Positions 1 to 8,289 of a DNA stretch of 64,000 nt are shown here, piece after piece; the first letter of the stretch is position 1, and every line of letters starts with the position of its first letter. Under the pieces are notes generated by a model. That model saw only the letters and a list, made by a program, of their open reading frames with translations, made no database searches and was not told the origin of the DNA. The position numbers and the translations under genes are program-made. The stretch spans positions 62,001 through 126,000 of the forward strand of contig JAGRGH010000040.1 of NCBI GenBank assembly GCA_020445605.1, read 5' to 3'. Origin of the DNA: Chromatiales bacterium. Lineage in GTDB: Bacteria; Pseudomonadota; Gammaproteobacteria; JAGRGH01.

Positions 1-1
1 G

Positions 2-31
2 GCGGTCGCCGCCGCCGCGCTCGAGGACTGA
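2..31 (+). CDS. 3' end of an upstream gene, probably LPS related (partial)
   Basis: The first 31 bases read as an open frame ending AVAAAALED and a TGA, 13 bases before the GTG start of the heptosyltransferase gene. The tight spacing suggests an operon. In many gammaproteobacteria the gene in front of waaC is waaF, but nine residues cannot show that. The frame choice rests only on the stop codon position and the high-GC codon style. Confidence 0.35.
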   Translation, partial: AVAAAALED

Positions 32-44
32 GGAATCACGTCCG

Positions 45-1088
45 GTGAAGGTCCTGCTGGTCAAAACCTCCTCGCTCGGCGATCTCGTGCACACCCTGCC
101 GGCCGTCACGGAAGCCGCACGCGCGATTCCGGATCTGACGCTGGACTGGGTCGCCGAAGAGGCGCTTGCGCCGATCCCGGGCTGGCACCCGGCCGTGCGC
201 AGGGTCATCCCGATCGCCTATCGGCGCTGGCGGCTCGAAGGCCTGTGGCGATCCAGTGCACGTCGCGAGATGCGCGCGTTCGCACGCACTCTGCGCGAGG
301 AACGCTACGACTGTGTGATCGACGCCCAGGGTTTGCTGATCAAGAGCGCCTTCGTCGCCACGCTGGCGCGCGGGCGAGTCTGCGGCTGGCCAGCGGGCAT
401 TTCGCGCGAGCGCGCGGCGACCTGGCTGTATTCGCGCGGCGTGGATATCGGCGAGGAGCGCCATATCATCGAGCGCATCCGGCTGCTGTTCGCCGGCTGC
501 CTCGGCTATACCAGCGGCGAGCGTGGCGCGTTCGACTACGGCCTGCGCCCGCCGACGACGCCACGCCTCGACGAACGCCGGCTGGTGTTCCTGCACGGCA
601 CGACCTGGGCCAGCAAGCTCTGGCCCGAGGCGTACTGGATCGACCTGGCCCGGCGCGCGATCGCGGCCGGATTCGACGTGCGCCTGCCCTGGGGCAGCGA
701 TGCCGAGAAGGCCGCGGCCGAACGCATCGCGGTGGCGAGCGGCGCGCGCGTGCTGCCGCGTCTCACGCTCGATGGCGCCGCGCGGGAGATCTGCTCGGCG
801 CAGGCCTACGTCGGCGTCGACACCGGGCTCGCACACCTGGGCGCGGCGTTCGATGCGCCCGGCGTGATCCTGTTCGGCTCCACGGCGCCGGACCGCGCCG
901 GGGCGCTCGGCGTGCGCCAGGTGAACCTCAAGGCGAACTTTGCGTGTGCACCCTGCCTGCGCCGCGACTGTACCTACCCGGGCGTACGCGACGTCGATCC
1001 ACCGTGCTTCGGCAGCGTCGATCCCGGCCGGGTCTGGGGTGCGCTGCAGGCGGTCCTGCGCGAAGCCGAGGCCCATGCGCAGGGTTGA
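45..1088 (+). CDS. waaC: lipopolysaccharide heptosyltransferase I (WaaC/RfaC)
   Basis: This 347-residue GT9 enzyme adds the first L-glycero-D-manno-heptose from ADP-heptose to Kdo2-lipid A on the cytoplasmic face of the inner membrane. The N-terminus MKVLLVKTSSLGDLVHTLPA is the classic WaaC Rossmann start. The C-terminal half carries the DTGLAHLGAAF nucleotide-sugar loop of the family, followed by a Cys-containing segment (CAPCLRRDC). Length is close to the usual 320-350. A GTG start is chosen because MKVLLVK is the conserved beginning and it directly follows the upstream stop. It probably belongs to an LPS-core operon entering from the left edge; the carbamoyltransferase follows after 120 bases. 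Confidence 0.93.
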   Translation: MKVLLVKTSSLGDLVHTLPAVTEAARAIPDLTLDWVAEEALAPIPGWHPAVRRVIPIAYRRWRLEGLWRSSARREMRAFARTLREERYDCVIDAQGLLIKSAFVATLARGRVCGWPAGISRERAATWLYSRGVDIGEERHIIERIRLLFAGCLGYTSGERGAFDYGLRPPTTPRLDERRLVFLHGTTWASKLWPEAYWIDLARRAIAAGFDVRLPWGSDAEKAAAERIAVASGARVLPRLTLDGAAREICSAQAYVGVDTGLAHLGAAFDAPGVILFGSTAPDRAGALGVRQVNLKANFACAPCLRRDCTYPGVRDVDPPCFGSVDPGRVWGALQAVLREAEAHAQG

Positions 1089-1208
1089 ACCGCAGTGGCC
1101 AGCCGGCCGCGCGCACTGGTCGCTTGCGGAGCTTTCTGGCAGTCTGTCGCGCGTTCCGCAAATCGCAACTGACTTCCGCATGTTTCGCCGCCACCAACTG
1201 CCGACGCC

Positions 1209-2936
1209 GTGATCGTCCTGGGACTCTCCGGCGCGGTCAGCCATGATCCGTCCGCGGCGCTGTTCGTCGACGGCGAACTGGTCGCCGCGGTCGAGGAAGA
1301 GCGCTTCCTCCGCGACAAGCACGCGAAGGGAAAATTCCCGTATGAGTCGGCACGGTTCTGTCTGGAGTTCGCCGGCATCCAGCCGCAGCAGGTCGACGTC
1401 GTCGCGTTTCCGTACGCTCACATCGGCCTGTTCAACTCACTCGCGCGCTGGCATTTCGCGCGGCGCTACTGGTATGCGCCGGATCGCGCGCTGACGGCGC
1501 TCTTCAACGGCAACCGCCGTTACCGGCGCAATCTCGCGCGACTGCGCCAGCTCTGCGACGACCTGGGCATCGGCGCGAACCGCGTGCGCATCGAGATGGT
1601 CGAGCACCATCTCGCGCATGCATCGAGCGCCTATCACCTGAGCGGCTTCAAGGAAAAGACCGCGATCGTCGGCATCGATGGCAAGGGTGAATACGCGACG
1701 ACGTTCTTCGGTGTCGGCGAGAACGGCCGCATCACCCAGCGCAAGGCGTTTTACGATCCGGACTCGCTCGGCGGTTTCTATGCCGCGATGACTGAATACC
1801 TCGGCTTCGAGATGTTCGACGGCGAGTTCAAGGTCATGGGCATGGCGCCGTATGGCGACCCGACCCGTCACGACCTGTCGCGCCTGCTCAGACACGGTCC
1901 GCGCGGTTTCAGCGTCAACACGCGCCTGATCAATGTCATCGGCATGCGCCGCCACAAGGAAGACGGCCGCAACTTCTACTTCAGCCCGAAGCTGATCGAG
2001 TGGCTTGGTCCGCGCCGCGTCGGCGACGAGATCGATGATCCGTACGTGGACTATGCCGCCTCGGTGCAGAAGCTGCTCGAGGACGCCGCGCTCGAACTCA
2101 TTGAGCATCACGTCGGCGACGTGCTGCGGGAGACCGGCCGCATCGTGTTCGCGGGTGGCGTCGCCTTGAACGTGAAGCTGAACCAGCGCATCGTTGCCAT
2201 GCCCGGGGTGCGCGAGCTGTTCGTGCAGCCGGCGGCGAACGACGCGGGCACCGCGATCGGTGCGGCCTCGTATGTCGCCGCGCGGGCCGGCGCTCGCATC
2301 GCCCCCATGCGCCACGCATATCTCGGGCCGCGCTACAGCAACGAGCAGTGCATCGCGGCCTGCGAAGCGCACGGCTCACAACCCGAATGGGAACGCCTGG
2401 CCGACACCACCCGCGTGGCCAGCGAACTGCTGACCGCCGGCCACCCGCTGGCCTGGTTTCAGGGCCGCATGGAGTTCGGCCCGCGCGCGCTCGGCAACCG
2501 CTCGATCCTCGGCGTGCCGTCGGTGCCTGGCATCGCCGACCGCATCAACGCGCAGATCAAATACCGCGAACGCTGGCGGCCGTTCTGCCCCAGTGTGCTG
2601 GACCGCGTCGCACCGCAGATGCTCGGTACCGATCACCCGGCGCCGTTCATGACCATCACCTTCGACGTGGCCGATGGCTGGGCCGAGCGCGTGCCCGAGG
2701 TCGTGCACGAGGACGGCACGGCGCGCGCGCAGGTCGTCACGCGCGACACCAACCCGCGCTACTACGAACTGCTCGAACGCATCGAGGCCGCGACCGGCAA
2801 CGGCGTGCTCCTGAACACCTCGCTGAACCGGCGCGGCGAACCCATGGTGTGCTCGCCGACCGACGCGCTGAACATGTTCTTCGGCTCCGATCTCCAGTAT
2901 CTGATCATGGAGGACATCCTCGTTCGCAAGCCGTGA
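1209..2936 (+). CDS. carbamoyltransferase, NodU/CmcH family
   Basis: This 575-residue protein is expected to move a carbamoyl group from carbamoyl phosphate, via carbamoyl-adenylate, to a sugar hydroxyl. The N-terminal Kae1-like domain begins with IVLGLSGAVSHDPSAALFVD. It contains the histidine cluster HHLAHASSAYHLSGF that binds metal and ATP in this family, then FAGGVALNVKLNQ. The C-terminal domain has the signature EFGPRALGNRSIL. Length matches NodU, TobZ and CmcH. Position beside waaC suggests the acceptor is an LPS-core or other envelope sugar, as with the core carbamoyltransferase of Pseudomonas; that link is inference. The GTG start gives the conserved N-terminus. A small RNA candidate lies immediately downstream. 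Confidence 0.9.
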   Translation: MIVLGLSGAVSHDPSAALFVDGELVAAVEEERFLRDKHAKGKFPYESARFCLEFAGIQPQQVDVVAFPYAHIGLFNSLARWHFARRYWYAPDRALTALFNGNRRYRRNLARLRQLCDDLGIGANRVRIEMVEHHLAHASSAYHLSGFKEKTAIVGIDGKGEYATTFFGVGENGRITQRKAFYDPDSLGGFYAAMTEYLGFEMFDGEFKVMGMAPYGDPTRHDLSRLLRHGPRGFSVNTRLINVIGMRRHKEDGRNFYFSPKLIEWLGPRRVGDEIDDPYVDYAASVQKLLEDAALELIEHHVGDVLRETGRIVFAGGVALNVKLNQRIVAMPGVRELFVQPAANDAGTAIGAASYVAARAGARIAPMRHAYLGPRYSNEQCIAACEAHGSQPEWERLADTTRVASELLTAGHPLAWFQGRMEFGPRALGNRSILGVPSVPGIADRINAQIKYRERWRPFCPSVLDRVAPQMLGTDHPAPFMTITFDVADGWAERVPEVVHEDGTARAQVVTRDTNPRYYELLERIEAATGNGVLLNTSLNRRGEPMVCSPTDALNMFFGSDLQYLIMEDILVRKP

Positions 2937-2962
2937 TGCTGCCGCGAGCGAGGCAGGCCGGT

Positions 2963-2980
2963 TGTAAGCCTTTGCCTACA
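2963..2980 (+). promoter_or_regulatory. GacA-type upstream activating site
   Basis: The bases TGTAAG-CCTTTG-CCTACA match the known GacA/UvrY palindrome TGTAAG-N6-CTTACA at 11 of 12 fixed positions. The site centre lies about 70 bases before the transcription start inferred from a TCTAAC -10 box at 3030-3035. That is the spacing seen in front of rsmY and rsmZ genes in pseudomonads. Regulation by a GacS/GacA system encoded elsewhere is inference. Confidence 0.65.
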
Positions 2981-3041
2981 CGATCTCGGGGTGTTTGCCG
3001 CTGTCGTACGGGGCGTCGGAAAACCAAACTCTAACCGTCGC

Positions 3042-3147
3042 CACCGAACGGACGCAGGGATGCGACACGGTGCAGGAAGCGCCCCCAACGGACCCCTCCA
3101 ACCAAGCCCGGCGACCAACCCCGGTGGACGGATTCACCGGGGTTTTT
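3042..3147 (+). ncRNA. candidate Rsm/Csr-family small RNA (CsrA sponge)
   Basis: An RNA of about 105 nt starting near 3042 would carry six GGA triplets, beginning at 3050, 3058, 3075, 3090, 3126 and 3130. One lies in the loop of a perfect hairpin CGCA-GGGA-TGCG (3053-3064). Two lie in the loop of the terminator stem. GGA in hairpin loops is the binding signature of CsrA/RsmA, and RsmY/RsmZ/CsrB RNAs of this size act by titrating that protein. A GacA-like site and a -10 box precede it and a strong intrinsic terminator ends it. The RNA overlaps the last 14 bases of the oppositely oriented thioredoxin-fusion gene. The start point is inferred, not seen. Confidence 0.65.
3119..3147 (+). terminator. 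intrinsic terminator of the small RNA
   Basis: Perfect 8-bp stem CCCCGGTG / CACCGGGG (3119-3126 and 3135-3142) with an 8-base loop, followed by TTTTT at 3143-3147. The loop contains two GGA triplets. The T run is on the plus strand only, so it serves rightward transcription; the stem overlaps the stop codon of the leftward gene. Confidence 0.85.
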
Positions 3148-4387
3148 CATTGCCGACGGATTTGTCGAGCAGCGCCTCGATCGGCCCCATGTTCTCGGCG
3201 CGTTCCCAGTCCAGCGCGCCGACGATCCCGTAGCGGATGCGCCCGTCGCGATCGATGACAAAGCTGGTCGGAAACGCGTGCACGTTCCAGCGCGCCGCCG
3301 CGCTCGCCTCGACATCGAGCAGGTTCGGGAACGCCACATCGACCCGCTTCAGAAACGCACGCATCTGTGCGGCGGTTTCACCGACGTCGACGCCCACGAC
3401 CCGCAGCCCGCGTTCGTAGAGCCGCGCGCGCAGGCGATTCATCGACGGCAGCTCCTCGACACAGGGTGGACACCAGGTCGCCCAGAAGCTGAGCAGCACG
3501 ACCTCGCCGCGAAACTCGTCCAGACTCAGCGGCCTGCCGTCCACATCCGCGAGCGCCAGCCCCGGCGCCTCGCGCGGCGGCTCGATGGCGGTCAGCGCCG
3601 TGTCGAATTTCGAGCGTGGTGGCAAGGCCAGCGGCGCGCCGTCATCGGCCGCGTGCGGCGCGTCCATCCAGCCGGCGTGGCGTCCGAGCATCTGGACCGC
3701 ACGCAGCAATACGTTCGAACGGTCCGGACCACGGCCTGACTCGCCGTAGATCAGCTCGGCGCCGTCATCGAGCGCCCAGCGATACGCCGCGCTGCCACCC
3801 GCACGCAGCCGCTCGGCCAGCTGCTCGAACTGGTCCAGGCGCGCCGAGTGGGCCTGAACGATCACGACCGGCAGCCGGGTGACATCGACGACCGGGTCGA
3901 ACTCGATCGGGCGGCCGATCTCGGGACGGTCCGCGGTCAGGTTCGGGCTGAACAGGATCGCGCCGGCCAGCGGCCGCGCCGGATCGCCGCGCAGGGTCCA
4001 CTCGCGCGCGACGCGCAGCGCGAAGGCCGCGCCGCGACCGGCGGCGACGATGAACACCCGGCGGCCGTCACGCGCGGCGAGATCGACGAGTCCCGCGACC
4101 GCGCCGGCATCGAACTGGTGCAGGGAGCCGCGTCCCGGGGTCGCGAAGGCGCCGGCATGCAGGTCCACGCGCCAAACGGACAACCCGCGTGCATGCACTG
4201 AGCGAATGGTCTCGCGTTCGCGGCCGTGAAAGCCGTTTTCGCCGGGCAGCCACAACAGGACACCCGTCGCGCCCGGCAGGTCCAGGCGTTCCACGCCCAG
4301 TGACTCGAGCAGGGTCTCGTCAACCGCGCCGGCCGGCCCGGCGAGGACCATCGCCAGCAGGCCCGCAATCCACTTCAAACCGCGCAT
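3134..4387 (-). CDS. secreted alpha/beta-hydrolase-like domain fused to a TlpA-type thioredoxin
   Basis: This 417-residue protein begins with a signal peptide (MRGLKWIAGLLAMVLAGPAGA). Residues about 25-230 resemble an alpha/beta hydrolase: LLWLPGENGFHGRE near the start and a segment IVAAGRGAAFALRVA where a nucleophile elbow would sit, but without a clear GxSxG serine. From about 265 to the end it is a TlpA/ResA-like thioredoxin with WATWCPPC and the cis-Pro region HAFPTSFVIDRDGRIRY. The periplasmic redox half is confident; the hydrolase half may be a non-catalytic binding domain. It is the last gene of the seven-gene leftward run, 18 bases after the YdcF-like gene. The fusion is unusual. Confidence 0.8.
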   Translation of the reverse strand: MRGLKWIAGLLAMVLAGPAGAVDETLLESLGVERLDLPGATGVLLWLPGENGFHGRERETIRSVHARGLSVWRVDLHAGAFATPGRGSLHQFDAGAVAGLVDLAARDGRRVFIVAAGRGAAFALRVAREWTLRGDPARPLAGAILFSPNLTADRPEIGRPIEFDPVVDVTRLPVVIVQAHSARLDQFEQLAERLRAGGSAAYRWALDDGAELIYGESGRGPDRSNVLLRAVQMLGRHAGWMDAPHAADDGAPLALPPRSKFDTALTAIEPPREAPGLALADVDGRPLSLDEFRGEVVLLSFWATWCPPCVEELPSMNRLRARLYERGLRVVGVDVGETAAQMRAFLKRVDVAFPNLLDVEASAAARWNVHAFPTSFVIDRDGRIRYGIVGALDWERAENMGPIEALLDKSVGNEKPR

Positions 4388-4405
4388 CTCGTGTGCATCG
4401 CTCGT

Positions 4406-5089
4406 TCAGTCGTTCAAACCACGCCACAGCAGGGACAGCCAGCCGCCGTACTCGGCCATGACCCAGCGAATCTGACGCGCGTCGGCCCACCAGTGTTCCG
4501 GGTCGAACGGGTCTTCTTTTGCGGCCACCGGAATGATCTCGGTCTGCGCGCCGATGCGCTCGCGCCAGATGGTCGCCGCGCGATGCGTGTGGAACCGGCT
4601 CGTCACCAGCAGGATCCGCCGCGGCAGCGGGCCCTCGGCCTGCAGGGCGGCGGTGAGTCCCTGCGCCTCCGACACGGTATCGAACGCCTGCGGCAATGCG
4701 ACGGCCGTGAGCGCCGGCGCCGGGACGCCGAGAAAGCCGTAAAGCCCGGTGATCTCCAGCGGCCAGGGCGCGAGCGGTCGATAGCCCTGCGCCTCCAGCG
4801 CCTGAAGCGCCGGCGTCCTGCGATCTCCGTTGACGATGACCCGCGGCGCGTGGCCGAGTCCGTGCAGCCGCGCCGCCTCGATCGCGCGCGGGTAGTACTC
4901 CTCGCCGGTCGCAAGCACCACGATGGCGTCGGCCGACGTCGGCGTCTGATCCTCCACCAGCCAGCGCCCCATCGCCGGCAGCAGCCAGTAACGCGCGGCG
5001 AGCGCGAGCGCGGCGACGATCAGAACGGTCAGGAGCAAACGGTGCCTAATCCCGCGGCGACGCCGCGCATGCAGGCTGCGCGAGAACAC
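4406..5089 (-). CDS. YdcF/SanA/ElyC-like membrane-anchored DUF218 protein
   Basis: A 227-residue protein with a short basic N-terminus, one transmembrane segment (HRLLLTVLIVAALALAARYW), then a DUF218 domain. Landmarks are ADAIVVLATGEEYYPRAIEAA, a segment IVNGDRR and TSRFHTHRAATIWRERIG. Members of this family (ElyC, SanA, YdcF) affect envelope polysaccharide or peptidoglycan lipid-carrier homeostasis, but the reaction is not established. A longer reading frame exists upstream but runs over the hydroxylase gene. The GTG at 5089 is preferred because it leaves 4 bases after the upstream stop and starts just before the membrane segment. Confidence 0.82.
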   Translation of the reverse strand: MFSRSLHARRRRGIRHRLLLTVLIVAALALAARYWLLPAMGRWLVEDQTPTSADAIVVLATGEEYYPRAIEAARLHGLGHAPRVIVNGDRRTPALQALEAQGYRPLAPWPLEITGLYGFLGVPAPALTAVALPQAFDTVSEAQGLTAALQAEGPLPRRILLVTSRFHTHRAATIWRERIGAQTEIIPVAAKEDPFDPEHWWADARQIRWVMAEYGGWLSLLWRGLND

Positions 5090-5093
5090 GCGG

Positions 5094-5582
5094 TCAGTCC
5101 GCGCGCGGGATATCGACCAGCAGCACGATGCGATCGCTGGACGTGCGGTTCCAGGCCTCGTGCTCGACGGTGTCGTCGAACAGCAGGCATTCGCCCTCGC
5201 GCCAGTTCCGCACCTCCGGGCCGACCCGCAGCCCGAGATCGCCATCCGGAATCACGATGCCCAGATGGCAGCGCAGTTCCTGCTTCGGCCGGCCGCAGTG
5301 TGGCTGGATGTGCGTGTTCGGCGCGAGCCGCGAAAACCCCGCGGCCCGGATCGGGCCGATTTCTGCGAGTACCGCGGCGGTCTGCGGGCAAAAGCCGCAG
5401 CCGTGCTCAATGGGGCGGTGCTCGAAGTACAGGCCGAACACGGTCCAGCCTTCCCCATACAGGTAGCGCTCGGGCCAGGGCACGAACTCGCGATCGTGCA
5501 GCGCCCGGAATTCATCGCGGATGGTGCCGAACGCGGCTTCCAGCCGGGCCACGGCGGGGTGGCTGTGCGGATCCCGGAACAC
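5094..5582 (-). CDS. aspartyl/asparaginyl beta-hydroxylase (2-oxoglutarate/Fe(II) oxygenase)
   Basis: A 162-residue single-domain protein of the Asp/Asn beta-hydroxylase family. The first iron-ligand region is NTHIQPHCGRPKQELRCHLG and the second is LLFDDTVEHEAWN, with the downstream Arg (SSDRIVLLVDIPR) that binds 2-oxoglutarate. As in human AspH there is no obvious carboxylate as third ligand. Members hydroxylate Asp/Asn side chains in proteins or peptides, or act on lipids (LpxO). The GTG start at 5582 lies 7 bases after the stop of the phosphodiesterase-TPR-sulfotransferase gene. The substrate is unknown; the operon suggests an envelope component. Confidence 0.85.
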   Translation of the reverse strand: MFRDPHSHPAVARLEAAFGTIRDEFRALHDREFVPWPERYLYGEGWTVFGLYFEHRPIEHGCGFCPQTAAVLAEIGPIRAAGFSRLAPNTHIQPHCGRPKQELRCHLGIVIPDGDLGLRVGPEVRNWREGECLLFDDTVEHEAWNRTSSDRIVLLVDIPRAD

Positions 5583-5589
5583 GGTCGGC

Positions 5590-8289
5590 TCAGGACGCGA
5601 GCAGGTAGGCCGGCTCGCGCAGCGGTGCCGGCACGCGCGCGGAATCCGCGCGCGCATGGCGTCGTGATGGAACCACTGCCGCGCACATCGCGGCGAGATC
5701 GGGCAGTTCGTCGACGCCGAAGAATTCCTGGATGCGCAGCAGCTGGGCCTCGGGTTCGTCGCAAAGCGCCGGATAGTCGATTTCGAGCAGCTCCACATGC
5801 GGCGCGTTGCGCAGCGCGGCGAGCACGCCGTCACGATGTCTCAGCAACATGCGCGCGGCCTCCCGCAGCGGCAGCCCGGCGATCAGTTCATCGCGGCCGG
5901 CGCGCTGTTGCGAGATCAGGATCTCGGCAATGGGCCGGCGAATGAACAGGATCTTGTAGTGGTGAATCCGCGGCAGATAGCCGAGCAGCGTGGACGGCAT
6001 GCCGATCAGCCGCCCGCGCGCGGCATCCAGCAGGCGCGGATTCACCGGCAGGTCGTTGATCGAGCCGGGTCCGTCGGCCCCCGGCGCCGTCGCCGGATCG
6101 AACCGCGCAAAGCCACCGGCCGCCAGAATGCCGGCTACGGCTTCAACGCCAGCATGCGGCAGCCCGCTGACCACGAACTGGTTCATCGCCAGTGCCGGCG
6201 CCAGCGCTGGCGGTTCGAGCGTCACGCCGTCGGCCACCCACTGCGCCCGCAGGCGGGCCTTCTCGGCAGCCCGGGCCCGGGCGCGTTCGGCCATGTCGCG
6301 GCGCAGCCCGTCGCGCAGCGCATCCTGGTGGCCCGCCGCCTGGATCACCGCACGATGCAGCTTCAGATCGGCTTCAGTCGCGCCGTTGCGCCGCTTGATC
6401 CGCAGCAGCTGGATATGCGGCTTTGCCCAGCCCGGCGCGAGACGCGCGGCCGTGCGCAGCGCCACGACGGCCTCGAAATCACGCTTTTGCGACAGCAGCG
6501 CGACGCCCAGCAGATAGTGCGAGGGTGCGTGCTGGTAGTCGAGTCCGATCGCCTTCAGCGCGTCGGCCGCGGCCTCGTCGAAACGCCGCAGACCCAGCAG
6601 TGCGCGGGCACGGCCACGCAGCGCGTGCACGTTGGTCGGGTTGCGATCGACGACGCGGTCGAAGGTCTGGATGGCCTCGGCCCAGCGACGCAGCCGCAGC
6701 TGAGCGACACCCACGAAACGGTCGACGCCAGGAGCCGGCCCGCCATCCTCGGCGTTCAGCGTTTGCAGCAATTCTAGGCTCTCCGCGTAACGCCCGGAGG
6801 CCTGTTCGATCCGCGCCAGCACCAGCGTCACGTTCGGCGACTCGGGGCTGAGTTCGCGCAGGATCTCGGCGTTGTCGCGCGCCTCGCGCAACAGACCGAG
6901 CGAGAGCTGCAGGTCGATCAGTTCGACCAGGTAACGGGTCTGCTCCGGGGCGGCTTCGCACAGGCGCTCCAGGTCTCCCAGCGCCTCCGCCGGCTGGCCC
7001 GCGTCGCGCAGCGCCCGCGCGCGGTTCCAGTACCAGCGCTCGTCGATCTTTGCGAGCGGCGTCGCCGCCGGCTGCGATTCGGCCGCGACGCCGGCGCCCA
7101 TGGCGGCGAAAACCCCGCCGAGCGACGCGGTCTCGTCCGATGGCGCCTCGACTGCGGCATAGGCGGCCGGTGCCGCGATGCTGGCTGCGGGTGCGCGCTC
7201 GGTGGCCGGTGTCGCGGCGAGGATTTCGCCCAGCACGCGGCCCGGTAGGTCGTCGGTCACGGGCAGGGACAGCAGTTGCAGTACCGTCGGCGCGACGTCC
7301 AGCACGCGCGCCCCGTGCAGCAGCGCATCGGCGCGGATGGCCGGGCCGGCGGCGATCAGAACGCCATGTCCGTGGCGGTGCGCCTCGCGCGGCTCGCGCA
7401 CCCAGCGCGCGATCGCGGGCCCGGTCGGCTTGCGCGCGCCGTGGGTCGACGTGACGAAAACGGTTGCTGATGCCCCGGCGACCTCCAGGAGCCGGCCGAG
7501 CAGCAGGTCCAGCAGGCGGCAGGCCCGGTCCAGCACCGCCCCGAAGAGTCCGGCGTTGTGCTGCCGCCCGAGCACATGGCTGGGCATGAACGCGTGCAAC
7601 AGGTCATCCAGGAGCGCGTAGCTCGCCATCGTGAAGTCGGGCCGCCGGTGTTCGAGGAGCCAAAGCAGCGCGGCATGGCGCGAGAAGGTCTGCGCGAGCG
7701 CCGCGCCGATGATGGCCAGGCGTGGATCGCGCTCCTGGTTGACGCTGCCCAGCCCCGGCTCGAAGAACGCGAGCATTTCCCAGTCGACTTCTTCGGGGCG
7801 CATCCAGCATTCGGCCAGTGGCTCGCGAAGCTCCGCGGGGGAGATGCAGCCATCGACAAGTGCATCGGTCTTCGGCGCGGTCGGCGAACCGAGGTACTCC
7901 GAAACGACATCTACACCCTTGGTGATTTCGCCGTGCGTGACGGCGCCGCCGACGACACCGGCGCGGCGACCGCAAGCCGCGACCCGCTGCCAGAGCATGG
8001 AGACCTGTCGATCGCGCGCGGTCAGTACATGCGGTGCCGCATCGCCGGGGTTCTGGCGCACCCGCGCAAACACGCCGTGGCGGGCCGCGGGCTGGCCGCT
8101 CGCAAGGCTGTTCCAGAGCAGGGCGCTGACCTGGGGGCGGGGTGCGGTGAGCGTGCCGGAACAGCCGGCCTCGACCAGCCGCGCGAGATTCGGCAGCTCG
8201 CCGGCGTCGATCAGCGGATGCAGCAGCGCCCAGTCGAGACCGGGCAGGTCGATCAGCAGGAGTGGGCCTCCTGCCGCGGCTTCGCTCAC
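5590..8289 (-). CDS. tri-domain protein: alkaline-phosphatase-superfamily, TPR and sulfotransferase-like domains
   Basis: An 899-residue protein without signal peptide or membrane segment. Residues about 8-350 resemble type I phosphodiesterases: LIDLPGLDW, VSALLWNSLASGQPAARHGV, LLDDLLHAF and HGHGVLIAAGPAIR. The usual SDHG metal-binding motif is STHGA here, so one aspartate ligand is missing. Residues about 410-640 are TPR repeats. From about 690 a sulfotransferase fold follows, with a divergent PAPS loop (VSGLPHAGVEAVAGIL instead of LPRSGTS) and a 3'-phosphate segment KILFIRRPIAEILISQQR. Both enzymatic domains look drifted, so a scaffold or altered-specificity role is possible. It overlaps the preceding surface-protein gene by 4 bases. 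Confidence 0.8.
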   Translation of the reverse strand: MSEAAAGGPLLLIDLPGLDWALLHPLIDAGELPNLARLVEAGCSGTLTAPRPQVSALLWNSLASGQPAARHGVFARVRQNPGDAAPHVLTARDRQVSMLWQRVAACGRRAGVVGGAVTHGEITKGVDVVSEYLGSPTAPKTDALVDGCISPAELREPLAECWMRPEEVDWEMLAFFEPGLGSVNQERDPRLAIIGAALAQTFSRHAALLWLLEHRRPDFTMASYALLDDLLHAFMPSHVLGRQHNAGLFGAVLDRACRLLDLLLGRLLEVAGASATVFVTSTHGARKPTGPAIARWVREPREAHRHGHGVLIAAGPAIRADALLHGARVLDVAPTVLQLLSLPVTDDLPGRVLGEILAATPATERAPAASIAAPAAYAAVEAPSDETASLGGVFAAMGAGVAAESQPAATPLAKIDERWYWNRARALRDAGQPAEALGDLERLCEAAPEQTRYLVELIDLQLSLGLLREARDNAEILRELSPESPNVTLVLARIEQASGRYAESLELLQTLNAEDGGPAPGVDRFVGVAQLRLRRWAEAIQTFDRVVDRNPTNVHALRGRARALLGLRRFDEAAADALKAIGLDYQHAPSHYLLGVALLSQKRDFEAVVALRTAARLAPGWAKPHIQLLRIKRRNGATEADLKLHRAVIQAAGHQDALRDGLRRDMAERARARAAEKARLRAQWVADGVTLEPPALAPALAMNQFVVSGLPHAGVEAVAGILAAGGFARFDPATAPGADGPGSINDLPVNPRLLDAARGRLIGMPSTLLGYLPRIHHYKILFIRRPIAEILISQQRAGRDELIAGLPLREAARMLLRHRDGVLAALRNAPHVELLEIDYPALCDEPEAQLLRIQEFFGVDELPDLAAMCAAVVPSRRHARADSARVPAPLREPAYLLAS

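Noticed and set aside
36-1421. 461-residue open frame on the minus strand
   Set aside because: It is antisense to waaC and the beginning of the carbamoyltransferase gene, is rich in Arg/Ala and has no domain; typical shadow frame of high-GC DNA.
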